Of a stretch of 8,419 nucleotides of DNA, positions 6,120 to 8,419 are shown piece after piece. The DNA comes from B1 sp044370475 (GTDB lineage: Bacteria > Bacteroidota > Bacteroidia > UKL13-3). Both the position numbers and the translations under genes were made by a program. The stretch is taken from positions 1-8,419 of the forward strand of contig JBILVK010000122.1 of the NCBI GenBank assembly GCA_044370475.1. Reading direction: 5' to 3'. How positions within the stretch are numbered: the first letter of the stretch is position 1; each line of letters begins with the position of its first letter. The notes beneath the pieces were generated by a model. The model was given only the letters and a program-made list of their open reading frames with translations. It was not told the origin of the DNA and did no database searches.

Positions 6120-6725
6120 CTATTTTCCAGCTTTTCCCTTTGGATTTAATATCAAGAACATTTTCTTGCCTTCCAATTTAGGTAATTGCTCCACTTTCGC
6201 TATTTCTGTTAGCCTTTGGGCTAATTGTAATAACAAAACCTCTCCTCTTTCTTTATAAACAATCGATCTTCCCTTAAAAAACACAAATGCACGCACTTTA
6301 TGCCCTTCTTTTAAGAAATTCTCAGCATGCTTTAACTTAAACTCAAAATCATGCTCATCTGTATTAGGTCCGTATCTAATCTCTTTAACCTCAGATTTTG
6401 CCTGATTCGCCTTCTGCTCCTTCTTCTTCTTCTTTTGCTCATACAAGAACTTCTTGTAATCAACAACCCTACATACCGGCGGATCTGCATTAGGCGATAT
6501 CTCAACCAAATCCAACTCCAAATTGATGGCCATAGTGAGTGCCTGACCAAGGGTGTAAACCCCTATCTCAATATTCTCACCAACCAAACGAACATTGCTC
6601 GCCCTTATTAGGTTGTTTATTTTGTGCTCGGGCTCTAATGAACGTCGGCCTCTATTAAAACGGTTCTGACCAGGGTTTGCTCCTGGCGGTTTTCCGCTAC
6701 TGCTGGGTGAATTTGGTGCTGCCAA
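6120..6725 (-). CDS. infC: Translation initiation factor IF-3, TTG start
   Basis: IF-3 binds the 30S subunit, keeps 50S off and checks start codon-initiator tRNA pairing. The product has 201 residues, against about 180 in Escherichia coli. Residues 1-33 form an extra Pro/Gly/Ser/Arg-rich tail. The N-domain (about 35-96) holds INNLIRASNVRLVGENIEIG and DLVEISPNADPPVCRVVDYKKFLYE. A Lys-rich linker (97-114) follows, and the C-domain (115-199) holds VKEIRYGPNTDEHD and GRSIVYKERGEVLL. The frame opens right after the thrS stop (TAA GTT TCT TTG), and no in-frame ATG or GTG occurs before Met65, which would remove half the N-domain. TTG 6725 is therefore the best start, six bases after thrS and probably translationally coupled to it. 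A rarer start such as ATA (codon 36) cannot be excluded. Confidence 0.95.
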   Translation of the reverse strand: MAAPNSPSSSGKPPGANPGQNRFNRGRRSLEPEHKINNLIRASNVRLVGENIEIGVYTLGQALTMAINLELDLVEISPNADPPVCRVVDYKKFLYEQKKKKKEQKANQAKSEVKEIRYGPNTDEHDFEFKLKHAENFLKEGHKVRAFVFFKGRSIVYKERGEVLLLQLAQRLTEIAKVEQLPKLEGKKMFLILNPKGKAGK

Positions 6726-6731
6726 AGAAAC

Positions 6732-8419
6732 TTATAATTTTACTGTTAGTTGATCTTTAAAATAATTTACGAAATCTGTTGCCGACATTTTTCCGATATC
6801 TCCCTCTCCGTGTTTCCTTACAGATACACTCTCCTCCTGCATCTCATTCTCTCCAACCACAAGCATAAAAGGGATTTTTTTCATTTCTGCATCCCTTATT
6901 TTCTTGCCAATCTTCTCGTTCCTGTCGTCAAGCAGGGCGCGAATATCGTTAATTTTCATCAAATCAACAAGTTTTTGAGCATAAGGAAGATACTTATCAC
7001 TAATTGGTAGGATACTTACCTGCTTTGGCGATAGCCAAGATGGCAAATTTCCAGCATAATGTTCCAATAAAAATCCTATAAAGCGCTCGTGGGTACTCAA
7101 TGGCGCCCTATGAATGATCAATGGTCGCTCCTTTTCATTCTTCTCATTGGTAAACCATAAATCAAATCGCTCTGCTTGCGCAAAATCTACCTGATTCGTG
7201 GCCAAAGTAAATTCCCTACCTATCGCAGAATAAATTTGAATATCTATTTTCGGACCATAAAACGCTGCCTCATCCTCTACTTCCACAAAGTTTACGCCCA
7301 AATTTACCAAAACTTTCCTAACCATTGCTTCAGTTTTCACCCAAAGCTCAGGTTCGTTTATGTATTTCTGACCCAATTTTGCAGGATCATGCTTAGAAAA
7401 ACGCATCACATATTTGTCAATTCCAAATACATTGAAATACTTCAAATACAAATCGTTCACACTCTTAAACTCTGCCTCAAATTGTGCCTCGGTGCAATAA
7501 ATATGGGCATCATTCATCTGCAAACTCCTCACACGCATCAAGCCAAATAATTCACCGCTTTGCTCATACCTATAGCATGTACCATACTCAGCAAATCGCA
7601 ATGGCAAATCTCTATAGCTTTTGGGTGTAGCACCAAATATCTTATGGTGGTGCGGACAATTCATTGCCTTCAAATAATACTTATCGCCATCCATCTCCAT
7701 GGGTGGAAACATGCTCTCTTTGTAATATGGCAAATGTCCGCTACGGATATACAAACTCTCCTTAGCAATATGGGGCGATTTCACTCTTACATATCCAGCA
7801 TCCGCCTCAGTCTTCTTAGCAAAAGTTTCTAGCAACTCAATAATCGCTCCTCCATTGGGTAACCACAATGGCAAACCCGGACCAACTTCATCATCAAAAG
7901 TAAATATCTCTAACTCCTTACCTAACTTACGATGGTCGCGCTTCTTGGCTTCTTCCAACATAGTTAAGTATTCTGTTAACTCGCCCTGCTTTGGAAAAGA
8001 AACACCATAAATTCGCGTTAATTGAGGGTTCTTCTCATTGCCTCTCCAATATGCACCAGCCACACTCATCAACTTCACGGCCTTTATAAAACCAGTATTG
8101 GGAATATGTCCGCCCCTACACAAGTCTGTAAAATTACTATGAGAACAAAAGGTAATCTCTCCATCATTTAAATTCTCAATCAACTCAACTTTAAACGGAT
8201 TTGCTCGCTCAGCATAATAAGCCAAAGCATCAGCTTTAGAAATCGCCTTCTTATGAAATTCTGCTTTCTCCCTCGCCAATTCCAACATCTTGTCTTCTAT
8301 TTTCTTAAATTCCTTCTCAGAAAATGCAGACCCATTAAAATCAATATCATAGTAAAATCCATTCTCAATCGCAGGCCCAATCGTTAAATTAACTTTCGGG
8401 TAAAAAAACTCAATCGCCT
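6732..8419 (-). CDS. thrS: Threonine-tRNA ligase (partial, 5' end beyond window)
   Basis: It joins threonine to tRNA-Thr using ATP in the cytoplasm. The frame stays open to the right edge: 561 codons are visible (8417-6735), so about 80-90 N-terminal residues (the TGS domain) are missing, judged by the usual length near 640-650. The true start is not the ATG at 8288, because the 43 codons before it encode conserved sequence (TIGPAIENGFYYDID). Counting from the first full codon, the second half of the editing-site signature, CRGGH, is at 100-104. Class II motif 2 lies near 273-293 (LRFAEYGTCYRYEQSGELFG). The zinc ligands are Cys254 (MNCPHHH), His305 (NDAHIYC) and His436 (IIHRAPLSTHERF). The anticodon-binding domain follows from about 465 (VSILPIS). 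All key residues that fall within the window are intact. It heads the visible cluster, with infC six bases downstream. Confidence 0.98.
   Translation of the reverse strand, partial: AIEFFYPKVNLTIGPAIENGFYYDIDFNGSAFSEKEFKKIEDKMLELAREKAEFHKKAISKADALAYYAERANPFKVELIENLNDGEITFCSHSNFTDLCRGGHIPNTGFIKAVKLMSVAGAYWRGNEKNPQLTRIYGVSFPKQGELTEYLTMLEEAKKRDHRKLGKELEIFTFDDEVGPGLPLWLPNGGAIIELLETFAKKTEADAGYVRVKSPHIAKESLYIRSGHLPYYKESMFPPMEMDGDKYYLKAMNCPHHHKIFGATPKSYRDLPLRFAEYGTCYRYEQSGELFGLMRVRSLQMNDAHIYCTEAQFEAEFKSVNDLYLKYFNVFGIDKYVMRFSKHDPAKLGQKYINEPELWVKTEAMVRKVLVNLGVNFVEVEDEAAFYGPKIDIQIYSAIGREFTLATNQVDFAQAERFDLWFTNEKNEKERPLIIHRAPLSTHERFIGFLLEHYAGNLPSWLSPKQVSILPISDKYLPYAQKLVDLMKINDIRALLDDRNEKIGKKIRDAEMKKIPFMLVVGENEMQEESVSVRKHGEGDIGKMSATDFVNYFKDQLTVKL

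Noticed and set aside
6531..6533. ATG at 6533 (Met65) as the start of infC
   Set aside because: It would delete the first half of the IF-3 N-domain, which is well conserved in the codons upstream.
6351..6611. Plus-strand open frame with a run of ten leucines, and a minus-strand frame rich in arginine at 6332-6550
   Set aside because: Both are other-frame readings of infC. The Leu and Arg runs come from the Lys-rich linker codons of IF-3.
6750..7832. Three plus-strand open frames of 86-124 codons
   Set aside because: They are antisense to thrS, whose catalytic and zinc-binding residues are all in place on the minus strand.
8286..8288. ATG at 8288 as the start of thrS
   Set aside because: The upstream in-frame codons encode conserved ThrRS sequence up to the window edge, so this is an internal methionine.

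Overview
The window looks like a chromosomal segment of an AT-rich member of the Bacteroidota. Three things point there: the order thrS-infC-rpmI-rplT; a large exported protein built from SprB-type repeats, a family tied in this phylum to surface adhesins and gliding motility; and start sites that mostly lack Shine-Dalgarno sequences, with one clear TAnnTTTG-type -7 promoter element. Genus cannot be read from the sequence.

Layout. (1) Positions 1-3945, minus strand: the first 1315 codons of a giant exported repeat protein whose 3' end lies beyond the left edge. It has a signal peptide, an N-terminal part of about 440 residues with no repeats, then ten full SprB-like units and the start of an eleventh. 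There are two unit types, 79 residues (A) and 82 residues (B). (2) Positions 3946-4494: a 549-base AT-rich divergent intergenic region with candidate promoters for both flanking genes, a 7-base inverted repeat and two DnaA-box-like 9-mers, but no convincing gene. (3) Positions 4495-5313, plus strand: a 272-residue exported or membrane-anchored coiled-coil protein of unknown function. (4) A strong two-way hairpin terminator at 5335-5374 separates it from the convergent translation genes. (5) Positions 5394-8419, minus strand, transcribed right to left: threonyl-tRNA synthetase (5' end beyond the right edge), initiation factor IF-3, and ribosomal proteins L35 and L20.

How the genes work together. 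The right half is a standard translation cluster: ThrRS charges tRNA-Thr, IF-3 checks initiation, and L35 and L20 are 50S subunit proteins. The less ordinary points are that infC has no possible ATG or GTG start for a full-length protein and appears to start at TTG six bases after the thrS stop, that rpmI alone has a good Shine-Dalgarno sequence, and that a 137-base gap rich in inverted repeats lies just before rplT. The left half is cell-surface biology. The SprB-repeat protein would be expected to leave the cell through the type IX secretion system, but its C-terminal sorting signal lies outside the window. The coiled-coil gene next to it may or may not be related.

No RNA gene, insertion sequence, CRISPR array or clearly new system was found. 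The most interesting material is the internal duplication pattern of the repeat gene, the possible autoregulatory sites in the infC-rpmI-rplT cluster, and the uncharacterised coiled-coil protein.
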